Source of the DNA: Legionella nautarum
Lineage (GTDB): Bacteria > Pseudomonadota > Gammaproteobacteria > Legionellales > Legionellaceae
Assembly (NCBI RefSeq): GCF_001467895.1
Contig: NZ_LNYO01000013.1
Coordinates: forward strand, 777,134 to 841,133
DNA: 64,000 bases
Reading direction: 5' to 3'
The notes beneath the pieces were generated by a model that saw only the letters and a list, made by a program, of their open reading frames with translations, did not search any database and was not told the DNA's origin. Below, piece by piece: positions 46,766 to 55,582 of this stretch (within the stretch, counting starts at the first letter, position 1; each line of letters begins with the position of its first letter). A program made the position numbers and the translations under genes.

Positions 46766-47533
46766 ATGAAGGCAGTCATTTTAGCGGGCGGCTTAGGTAC
46801 AAGAATCAGTGAGGAAACATCGGTTCGCCCAAAACCAATGATTGAAATAGGAGGCAAACCTATTTTATGGCATATTATGAAGCTATATTCTGCTCATAAT
46901 ATTCATAATTTTGTCATTTGCTTAGGCTACAAAGGTTATGTAATTAAAGAGTATTTTGCCAACTACTTCTTACATATGTCGGATGTCACTCTCGATATCA
47001 CCAATAATAAAATAGAAATCCATCAGAATAATGCCGAGCCTTGGCTGATTACTCTCGTTGAAACAGGAGAGAGAACAATGACTGGTGGGCGAATTAAACG
47101 CATTGCTAATCATATAGGAAATGAGGATTTCTGCCTCACTTATGGTGATGGCGTCTCAGACGTTAACATTAGTGAACTCATTTCTTTCCATAAAAAACAG
47201 AAAACCCTGGCTACTTTAACTGCCATTCAGCCTCCCGGCCGCTTCGGTTCACTTCTTATGGATGGTGACAAAATTACTGGTTTTAAAGAAAAACCTCAGG
47301 GCGACGGCGGCTGGATTAATGGTGGTTTTTTTGTTTTATCACCCAAAGTTATCGACTATATAGAAGGCGATGACACCATTTGGGAAAAACATCCTTTAGA
47401 GCGCCTGGCAGAGGAAGGCCAATTATCCTCATTTACTCATGATGGTTTTTGGCATCCGATGGATACCCTTCGCGATAAGACTTATTTAGAAGAATTATGG
47501 GAATCCGGTAAAGCACCATGGAAAACATGGTAA
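46766..47533 (+). CDS. rfbF: Glucose-1-phosphate cytidylyltransferase RfbF (DdhA/AscA)
   Basis: 255 residues. AVILAGGLGTRISEETSVRPKPM is the nucleotidyltransferase signature in the RfbF variant; GGRIKRIANHIG, LTYGDGVSDVNI and GGWINGGFFVLSP are family-specific. Makes CDP-glucose, the entry to 3,6-dideoxyhexoses. AGGGGA precedes the ATG. Followed at 44 bases by the RfbH-like gene. Confidence 0.93.
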   Translation: MKAVILAGGLGTRISEETSVRPKPMIEIGGKPILWHIMKLYSAHNIHNFVICLGYKGYVIKEYFANYFLHMSDVTLDITNNKIEIHQNNAEPWLITLVETGERTMTGGRIKRIANHIGNEDFCLTYGDGVSDVNISELISFHKKQKTLATLTAIQPPGRFGSLLMDGDKITGFKEKPQGDGGWINGGFFVLSPKVIDYIEGDDTIWEKHPLERLAEEGQLSSFTHDGFWHPMDTLRDKTYLEELWESGKAPWKTW

Positions 47534-47577
47534 TTATTGGGGATATCTAGTCTTTAAATTTTTAGAGAGAAATAATA

Positions 47578-48798
47578 ATGAGCACTCAGCAATTTATCCA
47601 TGTACCTTACGGAAAAACTGTACACGGCGAAGAAGAAATTGAAGCAGTTGTTTCCGTGTTACGCACCTCCACACAAATGGGCAAACACGTGCGCGAGATG
47701 GAAGAGAAAGTCGCCAATTTATTTAGCAAAAAACATGGAATTATGGTTAATTCCGGCTCTTCTGCTAATTATTTGGCCATTGAAATCCTCGATTTACCGG
47801 CAGGCTCCGAAGTGATCACGCCAACTTTAACGTTTTCCACTACGGTAGCGCCTCTTATTCGCAATAATTTAATTCCTGCTTTTGTGGATGTTGAAGAAGG
47901 TACTTTCAATATCGACGCCAATCAGGTCGAGGCCATGATAACCCCCAAAACCAGGGCGATGATGATCCCTAATCTGCTAGGAAATCTGCCTAACTGGAAA
48001 ATGCTCAGAGAACTAGCTGATAAATATAATCTCATTATTATCGAAGATTCTGCAGATACTTTGGGTGCAACAATTGATGGTTCCTCTGTAGGCCGCTTCA
48101 GTGATCTTAGTACAACCAGTTTTTATGGTTCACACGTCGTCAACTGTGCTGGAAACGGCGGCATGCTCTGCGTTAATGAAGATCGGCTCGCTTCTCACGC
48201 AAAATTATTACGAAGCTGGGGCCGAAGTTCTTCTTTATTTATTGAATCAGAAGCTATTGAAAATCGCTTTAATATTCAAGTAGATGGTATCGATTACGAT
48301 GCAAAATTTGTCTTCGAAGCACTCGGTTATAACCTAGAACCTTCCGAAATGGGTGCTGCTTTTGGTTTAGTACAACTCAGTAAACTAGGACAAAATATTG
48401 CGGCGCGTGACCACGCATTCAAATTGCATACGGAGTTTTTTAGCCGCTACAAAGATTGGTTTATTCTGCCAAAACAATTGCCTAACTCGCATACAGGTTG
48501 GCTAGCGTTTCCATTAACAATTAAAGATAGCGCACCATTTTCACGCAAAGAATTACAAATCTTCTTAGAAAAGCGTAATATCCAAACTCGTACTGTCTTT
48601 ACTGGTAATATCTTACGCCAGCCAGGATTTAACAACATCGAACGACGTGAGTCTGCGAAAGGCTATCCTAATGCCGATCGTGTGATGCGTGGTGGGATTT
48701 TGCTTGGTTGCCATCATGGCTTAACTGCTGAAATGATGAACCATATTCACCACTCATTTGAGCTCTTTGCTAAAATTCATGCTGGGGTAACTGCCTAA
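47578..48798 (+). CDS. RfbH/ColD-like sugar 3-dehydrase (DegT/DnrJ fold)
   Basis: 406 residues, PLP/PMP enzyme of the DegT/DnrJ/EryC1 family. The catalytic Lys position is His186 (SFYGSHVVNCAGNGGM), the mark of C3-deoxygenating dehydrases such as E1/RfbH and ColD; Asp157 (IIEDSAD) holds the cofactor. The Cys-rich [2Fe-2S] segment of E1/RfbH (after the RDWGR phrase) is absent: here RSWGRSSSLF follows. That resembles ColD, which needs no Fe-S cluster or E3 reductase. Predicted product: CDP-4-keto-3,6-dideoxyglucose from CDP-4-keto-6-deoxyglucose. Context with rfbF and rfbG fixes the CDP-glucose assignment. Confidence 0.8.
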   Translation: MSTQQFIHVPYGKTVHGEEEIEAVVSVLRTSTQMGKHVREMEEKVANLFSKKHGIMVNSGSSANYLAIEILDLPAGSEVITPTLTFSTTVAPLIRNNLIPAFVDVEEGTFNIDANQVEAMITPKTRAMMIPNLLGNLPNWKMLRELADKYNLIIIEDSADTLGATIDGSSVGRFSDLSTTSFYGSHVVNCAGNGGMLCVNEDRLASHAKLLRSWGRSSSLFIESEAIENRFNIQVDGIDYDAKFVFEALGYNLEPSEMGAAFGLVQLSKLGQNIAARDHAFKLHTEFFSRYKDWFILPKQLPNSHTGWLAFPLTIKDSAPFSRKELQIFLEKRNIQTRTVFTGNILRQPGFNNIERRESAKGYPNADRVMRGGILLGCHHGLTAEMMNHIHHSFELFAKIHAGVTA

Positions 48799-48814
48799 GC
48801 ATTCCCTTTTTAGC

Positions 48815-48843
48815 GGAAGATGAGTCTGGGTGACTCATCTTCC
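48815..48843. other. Perfect 12-bp stem-loop after the RfbH-like gene
   Basis: GGAAGATGAGTC (48815-48826) and GACTCATCTTCC (48832-48843) are exact complements around TGGGT. It is 16 bases past the stop and 28 bases before the next ATG. No T-run follows, so partial termination or mRNA protection inside the operon is more likely than a full stop. Confidence 0.6.
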
Positions 48844-48871
48844 TTCACTGACAATTAGTTGAGAATCTCTT

Positions 48872-49807
48872 ATGAAATTAATCAGTATTGTTACGCCTTG
48901 TTATAATGAAGAAGCAAATGTTGAAGAAATACATCGACAAGTCAAAGCAATATTCGACGAAATTCCCAATTATCGCTATGAGCATATTTTTATCGATAAT
49001 GCCTCAACCGATAATACAGTAGCTATCTTAAAAAAGATTGCTGAACAGGATTCTCATGCCAAAGTTATCGTGAATGCAAGAAATTTTGGCCATATTCGTT
49101 CACCCTATCATGCCATGCTTGAAACAAATGGTGATGCAACCATTTTGATTGTCGCTGATCTGCAAGATCCACCCGCTATGATTAAAGAATTTATTCAAAA
49201 ATGGGAGCAGGGTTACAAAATTGTAGTGGGCGTAAAACCTGAAAGTCAGGAATCAAAATTGATGTTTGCTATTCGCCGTGCTTACTATAATTTCGTCACG
49301 CGAATTGCCGATGTTAAATTAATAAAAAATTTCACGGGGTTTGGCTTATACGATAAAGAAGTGATTGATATCTTACGTACTCATAAAGATCCTTATCCCT
49401 ATTTTCGCGGCTTAATTGCCGAAATTGGGCTTGAAATCGCCGAAGTTCCTTATAATCAACCTCGCAGGGCCCGTGGCGTGACAAAGAATAATTTCTATTC
49501 CTTGTATGATATGGCGATGTTAGGAATTACCAGCCATTCCAAAATTCCTTTGCGCTTAGCAACCATGGCTGGATTTTCGCTTTCTATCATTAGCCTACTC
49601 ATTTCTCTTAGCTTTTTTGTTTTGAAATTATTTTTTTGGAACAGTTTTAATCTTGGTGTAGCACCTATACTCATCGGTTTATTCTTTTTCTCATCCGTAC
49701 AACTATTTTTTATTGGATTATTAGGAGAATATATAGCTTCAATCCATACACGGGTTACTAAGCGTCCTTTAGTTGTCGAAAAAGAACGTATTAATTTTTC
49801 TCAATAA
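48872..49807 (+). CDS. GtrB-like polyprenyl-phosphate glycosyltransferase (GT2 with TM)
   Basis: 311 residues. GT2 domain (SIVTPCYNEEANVEEIH; HIFIDNASTDNT; VADLQDPPAMI, the DxD-type site) followed by two TM helices (about 230-290), the layout of GtrB/DPM1-type enzymes that make undecaprenyl-phosphate sugars on the cytoplasmic face. ADLQDPP and RNFGHIRSPYHAM are typical of this group. With the GtrA-like protein at 50907 and the GT-C-like proteins at 53753 and 55583, it suggests flipping of a lipid-linked sugar for periplasmic transfer. Confidence 0.88.
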   Translation: MKLISIVTPCYNEEANVEEIHRQVKAIFDEIPNYRYEHIFIDNASTDNTVAILKKIAEQDSHAKVIVNARNFGHIRSPYHAMLETNGDATILIVADLQDPPAMIKEFIQKWEQGYKIVVGVKPESQESKLMFAIRRAYYNFVTRIADVKLIKNFTGFGLYDKEVIDILRTHKDPYPYFRGLIAEIGLEIAEVPYNQPRRARGVTKNNFYSLYDMAMLGITSHSKIPLRLATMAGFSLSIISLLISLSFFVLKLFFWNSFNLGVAPILIGLFFFSSVQLFFIGLLGEYIASIHTRVTKRPLVVEKERINFSQ

Positions 49808-49808
49808 T

Positions 49809-50867
49809 ATGAACACTAATCCTTTAGCCAATGATTTAAACTACATCCTTGATAAAACCTTGCCACTGTGGGAAGAATTACGTGAGCAACGGATTTTTAT
49901 CACCGGTGGAACTGGTTTTTTTGGCTGTTGGTTATTAGAAAGTTTTGCCTGGATAAATAATAAACTTGATCTTAATGCCGAGGCCGTTGTACTCACGAGA
50001 AATGTTGCTCGTTTTGCTAATAAACATCCCCGACTCTTTCATTCACCCTCACTAAGATTTCATGAAGGTGATGTTAGAAATTTTGCCTACCCTCCGCAGT
50101 CTTTTTCCCATATTATTCATGCAGCAACCGATACGAATGCAAAACTAAACCAAGAAGATCCGCTCGCTATCTTCGATAGCATTTTACAGGGCACAAAACA
50201 CACACTTGAGTTTGCCAGGCAGGTTAAGGCAAAAAAAATTCTTTTAACTAGCTCCGGGGCTATCTACGGCAAACAACCTTCCGAACTGACGCATATTCCA
50301 GAATCCTATCCTGGCCAAGCTTATTTGACTACGCCTCAATCCACGTATGGAGTGGGTAAATGTGCTGCCGAACACCTGGGCTATTTATATGCTAGACAAC
50401 ATGGATTAGATATAAAAATTGCTCGCTGCTTTGCCTTTGTCGGCCCCTATTTACCCTTAGATGAACATTTTGCAATTGGCAACTTTATCCATAACAGTTT
50501 GCAGGGGCAAAGCATAGAAATCAAAGGCGATGGGACACCATTCCGCTCTTATCTTTATGCTGCTGATTTAGCGATTTGGCTTTGGACTATTCTTTTTAAG
50601 GGTAAAACGGCTTACCCTTATAATGTTGGCTCTGATGAAGATTATTGTTTAGCTGATGTGGCACAGGTTGTAGCAAACACGAGTGATAAATCGATTACAG
50701 TCAATGTCAGACAGGCTAAGCCAGAAAATCACCAAGTTGAGCGCTATGTTCCTAACATCGATCGAGCTCGAGAAGAGCTCAAATTAGCCCCGCAGATCAA
50801 ACTAACCGATGCTGTTCATCGAACGAGAGCCTGGCATTTAAAATCCTTAGAATACGAATCGTCATAA
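49809..50867 (+). CDS. NAD(P)-dependent epimerase/reductase (SDR), likely CDP-sugar reductase
   Basis: 352 residues. Extended SDR: ITGGTGFFGCWLLESF binds the dinucleotide; STYGVGKCAAEHL has the Tyr-x3-Lys; SSGAIYGKQPSEL supplies the Ser. In this context it is a candidate for the last reduction of a CDP-dideoxy sugar, for example of paratose/abequose type or of the acetyl branch as in YerF. The ATG is one base after the previous stop (TAATATG). The frame is open upstream, but no better start exists. Confidence 0.8.
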   Translation: MNTNPLANDLNYILDKTLPLWEELREQRIFITGGTGFFGCWLLESFAWINNKLDLNAEAVVLTRNVARFANKHPRLFHSPSLRFHEGDVRNFAYPPQSFSHIIHAATDTNAKLNQEDPLAIFDSILQGTKHTLEFARQVKAKKILLTSSGAIYGKQPSELTHIPESYPGQAYLTTPQSTYGVGKCAAEHLGYLYARQHGLDIKIARCFAFVGPYLPLDEHFAIGNFIHNSLQGQSIEIKGDGTPFRSYLYAADLAIWLWTILFKGKTAYPYNVGSDEDYCLADVAQVVANTSDKSITVNVRQAKPENHQVERYVPNIDRAREELKLAPQIKLTDAVHRTRAWHLKSLEYESS

Positions 50868-50906
50868 CCCAAGAGGTTGGTTAAGACATAATTTGGATAC
50901 AATAAG

Positions 50907-51278
50907 ATGAGTTCAAAAGAAGAGTTAATAAGATATATTTTAGTGGGTATTTTAAATACTTTATTTAGTTATTTATGGTATGCCTTTTTTATTACTATAG
51001 GGCTGCGATATCCTGTCGCTTTATTATTCTCAACTGTTTTAGGTGTTTTATTTAATTTTAAAACTTTTGGTAAACTTGTATTCAAAAATTCCAATAATCA
51101 ACTGATTTTTAAATTTATCGGTGTCTACACTTTTCTCTATTTTTTTAATATCACGCTAATCGGTTTTTTAAAACAGATATCAACCGATCTCTACCTTACG
51201 GGATTTATTTCAATCATTTTTTCTGCAGGTTTAGGCTTCATTTTAAATAAACATCTTGTTTTTAAGACAAGTTATTAA
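50907..51278 (+). CDS. GtrA-family flippase-like membrane protein
   Basis: 123 residues with four TM helices. RYILVGILNTLFSYLWYAFF is the GtrA N-terminal helix, and LGFILNKHLVFK at the end is the family C-terminal motif (NKxxxF). GtrA proteins move undecaprenyl-phosphate-linked glucose or similar across the inner membrane. It fits the GtrB-like gene two positions upstream. Confidence 0.9.
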   Translation: MSSKEELIRYILVGILNTLFSYLWYAFFITIGLRYPVALLFSTVLGVLFNFKTFGKLVFKNSNNQLIFKFIGVYTFLYFFNITLIGFLKQISTDLYLTGFISIIFSAGLGFILNKHLVFKTSY

Positions 51279-51352
51279 ATTTTTCAACAAAGGCCTTTAA
51301 TACTGTTGGGGAGCATGATAGATTCGGCATTTTATTTTTAGGGGTCTATACA

Positions 51353-51685
51353 ATGAAAAAACGCTCAATCGCAGCTGCCTGCCTGATTAGTTTAATTCCT
51401 ATGTTCTCTTTTGCTGGTAAAATCGACTTCAAAAAAAACTTCTGCAGTAATATGGAATTTTTAGGTAATCCAGCCGCAAAACGTCCCCATTTGCATTGCA
51501 GCACAACTTTTATGGCTTACAAAAAACCAACGGGTGATCATTTGAATATTTCTGAACTCGGCAATTGCAATCGCACAGATTTAGCCTTTGATCACTTAAA
51601 AGCAAATCGTGGAGCGTTTGAAAACTTCCAGGCTATTTATAATGCACTTGTGCTCTATCATCAAGCGGGTTGTCCAAATCAGTAA
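51353..51685 (+). CDS. Small secreted protein of unknown function (110 aa)
   Basis: Signal peptide about 1-21 (RSIAAACLISLIPMFSFA), then about 90 residues with four Cys (CSNM, HCST, NCNR, GCPNQ), consistent with two disulfide bonds in the periplasm. No family recognised. AGGGG lies 8 bases before the ATG. It lies between the GtrA-like gene and the convergent thiamine enzyme. Confidence 0.7.
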   Translation: MKKRSIAAACLISLIPMFSFAGKIDFKKNFCSNMEFLGNPAAKRPHLHCSTTFMAYKKPTGDHLNISELGNCNRTDLAFDHLKANRGAFENFQAIYNALVLYHQAGCPNQ

Positions 51686-51701
51686 TCCACTCAGACTAAT
51701 G

Positions 51702-51726
51702 TTGGTTGGGCGCAAGCCTAACCTAC
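51702..51726. repeat. Short palindrome (GGTTGGGC type), possible bidirectional terminator
   Basis: TTGGTTGGGC pairs with GCCTAACCTA around GCAA, with one mismatch and one G-T pair. It lies between two converging genes (stops at 51685 and 51763), where a bidirectional transcript end would be expected. Related to the palindromes at 30635 and 17976. Confidence 0.55.
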
Positions 51727-51762
51727 CCAAAGCTCTAGCGATTCATAACCAGCGTCTAAACT

Positions 51763-53490
51763 TTAAGTCGCTTCCATACCCACAGGCCTTGTAAGCGGTT
51801 CCATTTCTGTAATTGGTCGGCCAAAGGCAATCTTAGGATAGGCATTTGCACGCATATCGACCATGACTTGCAGCAAAGCAGCTTCTTCATTATCCCAGAA
51901 CCACTCGAGATTCGATTCAATTTCCTCGGAAACTACAATTGTTTTTGCTGGGATACCATAAGCCTTGGCAATGGCCTCAAAATTAGGCGCACTGTAGCCC
52001 CAATAGGTAGATAAATAGCGGCTGTTGAAATAACTATCCTGAAATTGTCGGATCATGCCTAAGCAATTATTGTTCAGCACAATCATTTTCATTGGAATTT
52101 TATTTCTAACTATGGTTTGTAATTCTTGAATATTTAATTGGAAACAACCATCGCCAGCAATCACGACAACCGGACTCTTATTATGTGCTAAAGACGCACC
52201 AATTGCGGCAGGTAAAGCAAAACCCATTGCCCCCATGCCTCCAGAAGTCATAAAAAACTGTTGCGGATTGATTTCGAGGGATTGGGCCGACCACATTTGA
52301 TGATTACCTACATCGACAACATACCCTTTCGCTTTTTGCGAAGATTGCGATAATAAATGCATAAAATGGTTAGGGTTAATTCCGGATATCTCTTGTAATT
52401 CTTTGGTATCCGGCCATTCTTTTTTCAGCTGAGTAATTTCATTAAACCAAGGTTTATTCAGCGCTAGCTTTTTATTATCAAGAATCGTTAATAGCTGCTC
52501 AATAAAATCTGCAGCATCCATAACTATCGGTACGCAATTTTTAACGCGATTATTAATTTCACTCGGGTCACAATCAACATGGAATATTTTCTTATTGAGG
52601 CGAAATGATTCTACATCGGCGCCAGTTTGCCGTATATCTAAGCGGCTGCCGATAACGATTAATAAATCGCTATGGCCCAAGGCAATATTTGCCCAACGAT
52701 TCCCATAACTACCGATAAATCCAACACGTAAAGGATGCTCAAAATCGATTGCATCAACCGCTAAAAGAGAAGTAACCACGGGAATCTGTAATTTATCGAT
52801 TAAATGGCGGAATTCTTTGAGAGCACCAGCACCATTAATACCACCGCCGGCTAAAATTAGCGGTTTTTTCGCTTGCATAATCGCAGTTAATAGCACATCA
52901 AATAAACCGCTATCTACGGGGTTATCGATTTTTTTCCTAGTGATTTTTTCAATTGGGGCGACTTCAATTTCCGCTCGTTGCAAATTCATTGGGATATCAA
53001 TCAGTACCGGTCCTGGTCTATCGCTAATCGCAATTTCATAAGCTTCTTTAAGGACAGGTTCAATCTGATCTGCCGCTGTGATGTTATAGCTTTTCTTGGT
53101 GATAATACGAGCCATGGAAACAATGTCGGTTTCCTGAAATCCGAGCTGCCGGATCCCTTTATCTTTCTTTTGCTCATGAGTATTAACTTGGCCGGTTATA
53201 AAAAGGCCGGGGGAGGAATCAAAATAACAGCTTGCAATCCCAGTAATTAAATTTGTGGCCCCAGGTCCGCTTGTAGCCATACCTACCGCCACATTTCCGG
53301 TGCACCGTCCATAAGCATCGACTGCAAAAGCTGCCGATTGTTCATGGTGCATGCTGACAATATCAATGCCGCCTTCTTGATCAATAGAATCTAAAATCTG
53401 AGTGATCATGCCTCCCGACATTTCAAAAATAAATTTTATGTCTTGGGCTTTTAAAAATTTAGCAATGTAATCACTCGCTTTGATTTTCAT
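51763..53490 (-). CDS. Thiamine-diphosphate enzyme of acetolactate-synthase type, YerE-like
   Basis: 575 residues, complete ThDP enzyme: catalytic Glu50 (SMHHEQSAAF), the GDG...NN cofactor motif from 446 to 475 (GDGCFQLN, VLNNN), and a central FAD/nucleotide-type domain (GSYGNRWANIA, GSRLDIRQTG). It lacks an ilvN partner and sits in a sugar cluster with rfbF, rfbG and an RfbH-like gene, as does yerE, whose ThDP- and FAD-dependent product adds an acetyl from pyruvate to C4 of CDP-3,6-dideoxy-4-keto-glucose. A plain acetolactate synthase is the alternative. It is transcribed opposite to the cluster, with a divergent AT-rich promoter region at 53491-53752. Confidence 0.78.
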   Translation of the reverse strand: MKIKASDYIAKFLKAQDIKFIFEMSGGMITQILDSIDQEGGIDIVSMHHEQSAAFAVDAYGRCTGNVAVGMATSGPGATNLITGIASCYFDSSPGLFITGQVNTHEQKKDKGIRQLGFQETDIVSMARIITKKSYNITAADQIEPVLKEAYEIAISDRPGPVLIDIPMNLQRAEIEVAPIEKITRKKIDNPVDSGLFDVLLTAIMQAKKPLILAGGGINGAGALKEFRHLIDKLQIPVVTSLLAVDAIDFEHPLRVGFIGSYGNRWANIALGHSDLLIVIGSRLDIRQTGADVESFRLNKKIFHVDCDPSEINNRVKNCVPIVMDAADFIEQLLTILDNKKLALNKPWFNEITQLKKEWPDTKELQEISGINPNHFMHLLSQSSQKAKGYVVDVGNHQMWSAQSLEINPQQFFMTSGGMGAMGFALPAAIGASLAHNKSPVVVIAGDGCFQLNIQELQTIVRNKIPMKMIVLNNNCLGMIRQFQDSYFNSRYLSTYWGYSAPNFEAIAKAYGIPAKTIVVSEEIESNLEWFWDNEEAALLQVMVDMRANAYPKIAFGRPITEMEPLTRPVGMEAT

Positions 53491-53752
53491 TTTAATTTTA
53501 TATCCTTAAATACAATAAGAATGGCTTATTTTCTCATATTTCGAACGAGCAAAGCGTACTTTTTTAATTATCTAAAGTCAATTGAGCCTATTTTCAGCAT
53601 GAATTAAGCTTATTTCTATATAAATCAAAGACCTTTAAGGATTTCATCCTTATTTTGACTTACTAACTTGGATTGGTTAGTCTTAGCTGCATTGTTAAAG
53701 AAATCAGTGATTTTTAGCATAAATTAAGAAGTTATTTGGGATAATTTAAGCA

Positions 53753-55558
53753 ATGGACAATAATTACTTCTCATCGATTAAAAAAACTCATGACCTAGCT
53801 TTAACTATTTCACTACTTCTCTTATTTTTTATTATTTCTTCGATTCCCTTATTTCAATTTGGTTTTTCAGGTGATGATCTATATAACAGCCAGATTAAAG
53901 GTATGTTAATCACCCAAAATCAAACCATGTTTGCCTTTGCAAAAGGCATCATTATCCAATGGATAAATAGCGGTAGATTGTATCCTATTTCCTTCATCAC
54001 AACCTATCCACTGTTTTATTTAATTGGTGATAATGTCATTCTTTATAATTTAATTCATTGGCTTGCAACCTTAGTTAGTTTAGGATTTGTCTGCTTATTT
54101 TTATACAAGTTCAGCAACAAAAAGGAATATAGTTTATTGTTTTGCAGTTTAGTTCCGTTCTGTTGGTTTCTTTCCCCTAACTCACCTTGGGTTGCCCAGG
54201 CTTTTCTATTGCCGCTCGTTATTTCATTTAGCATGCTGACTTTAATTAATTATCTTAATTTTATTCAACAGTACAAAACTAAATATTTGTTCTATATGCT
54301 GCTATTTTTTAGCTTATCACTGCTCACTTATGAAGTGGCTCTCATAGTTCCTGTGCTAATTCTTGTCTTACATTGTTGGGGAAAGGAATGTGCTAGCCAT
54401 GCTAAATTAACTGGCACTGCGGCTATCCTATTGCTCATGTTGGCTTATTTTGTAGTTATTGTTTATCTGCGCCGATCTTATGGAGTAGGTTATGAAGGAA
54501 CTTCTTTAGGTAGTATGCAATCTTTTATTCCTACTTTTTTCAAACAGTTTATGGGTGAATTTCCGCTAGTCAATCTTTACCTATTTCGTGAAAAATTATT
54601 TTATTATCCACTTTCAAAAAGCACTTATTTTATTACTTTATTACTAGTGTTTTATTCAACAGTGCTTATCTATAGGCTGCTCCATAAGGTCTCCACCATT
54701 AAGCACTCCAGCTACGTTTTTTTGCTAAGCTTGCTGTTGCAAATCGCTCCTGCTGCACTGATAGGAATGAGTAAACGATATCAACTCGAATTGCAGTTTG
54801 GTATGAGCCATATTCCAGTTATCTTGCAACAAATTGGGCTCTGTATGATGCTCGCGTTAATTATCAACAATACCCTTTCATTTTTATCAAATTATTTAAA
54901 TAAGCAATTAAACTATCTAAAATTATTTTTTGCGATCTTGATAAGTAGCATGATAAGCATTTCATTCCTAGCCAATCAAATGACTGCTAACTGGTACAAT
55001 CAACTGACTCGCTACTCACGTGAAATATTTGAAAAATCACTTAAAAATGGATTATTCAATAACTTACCACCTCATGCGATGGTAATCACTCATTTTGCAG
55101 GCGCCGAACCTTGCTGGAATTCAACACAATTAAGGGCACAATTAATTAATCGTGCTGATCTCTTAGTTTTTGATTTAAACGGCGAGGCGCCTTTTACAGA
55201 TAAACACTATGAAAGCGATTTTGCAGAAAAATTTGCTAGACTGACGCCGAATAATTTTTATTATCTCGATTACGAACATTTAATAAAATCACCGAAATCT
55301 GGTTATGCTTTACTCGCTCATATTAATAACTATTCTGGTATACAACCTCAGTTAACTTTCGCATTAGATAAGATTAAAATATTTTATTTCGCAGAGTCTA
55401 AAAAAGATTTAAAAAATTTGCTGAGCAAAATCTCAAAACGATATCAGCTTAAGAACCTTGAAAATAATCGCGCTGCCAATTTATCGGGATTTATTAGCGT
55501 CCCTATGAAAATAGCTTTTAGCACTGAAGGGCTAAATAATCGACATTTGGCGTCTTGA
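53753..55558 (+). CDS. Multi-pass membrane protein, GT-C-like glycosyltransferase
   Basis: 601 residues with about 11 TM helices between 20 and 420, then a soluble domain of about 180 residues. The first periplasmic loop has FSGDDLYNSQ (Asp41-Asp42), in the position of the acidic catalytic motif of GT-C enzymes that use polyprenyl-phosphate sugars. No closer family is recognised. In the cluster it can be the transferase of the GtrA/GtrB pathway. The start has no clear Shine-Dalgarno sequence. Confidence 0.65.
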   Translation: MDNNYFSSIKKTHDLALTISLLLLFFIISSIPLFQFGFSGDDLYNSQIKGMLITQNQTMFAFAKGIIIQWINSGRLYPISFITTYPLFYLIGDNVILYNLIHWLATLVSLGFVCLFLYKFSNKKEYSLLFCSLVPFCWFLSPNSPWVAQAFLLPLVISFSMLTLINYLNFIQQYKTKYLFYMLLFFSLSLLTYEVALIVPVLILVLHCWGKECASHAKLTGTAAILLLMLAYFVVIVYLRRSYGVGYEGTSLGSMQSFIPTFFKQFMGEFPLVNLYLFREKLFYYPLSKSTYFITLLLVFYSTVLIYRLLHKVSTIKHSSYVFLLSLLLQIAPAALIGMSKRYQLELQFGMSHIPVILQQIGLCMMLALIINNTLSFLSNYLNKQLNYLKLFFAILISSMISISFLANQMTANWYNQLTRYSREIFEKSLKNGLFNNLPPHAMVITHFAGAEPCWNSTQLRAQLINRADLLVFDLNGEAPFTDKHYESDFAEKFARLTPNNFYYLDYEHLIKSPKSGYALLAHINNYSGIQPQLTFALDKIKIFYFAESKKDLKNLLSKISKRYQLKNLENNRAANLSGFISVPMKIAFSTEGLNNRHLAS

Positions 55559-55582
55559 TTACGCCATTGATTAGGAATTAAA

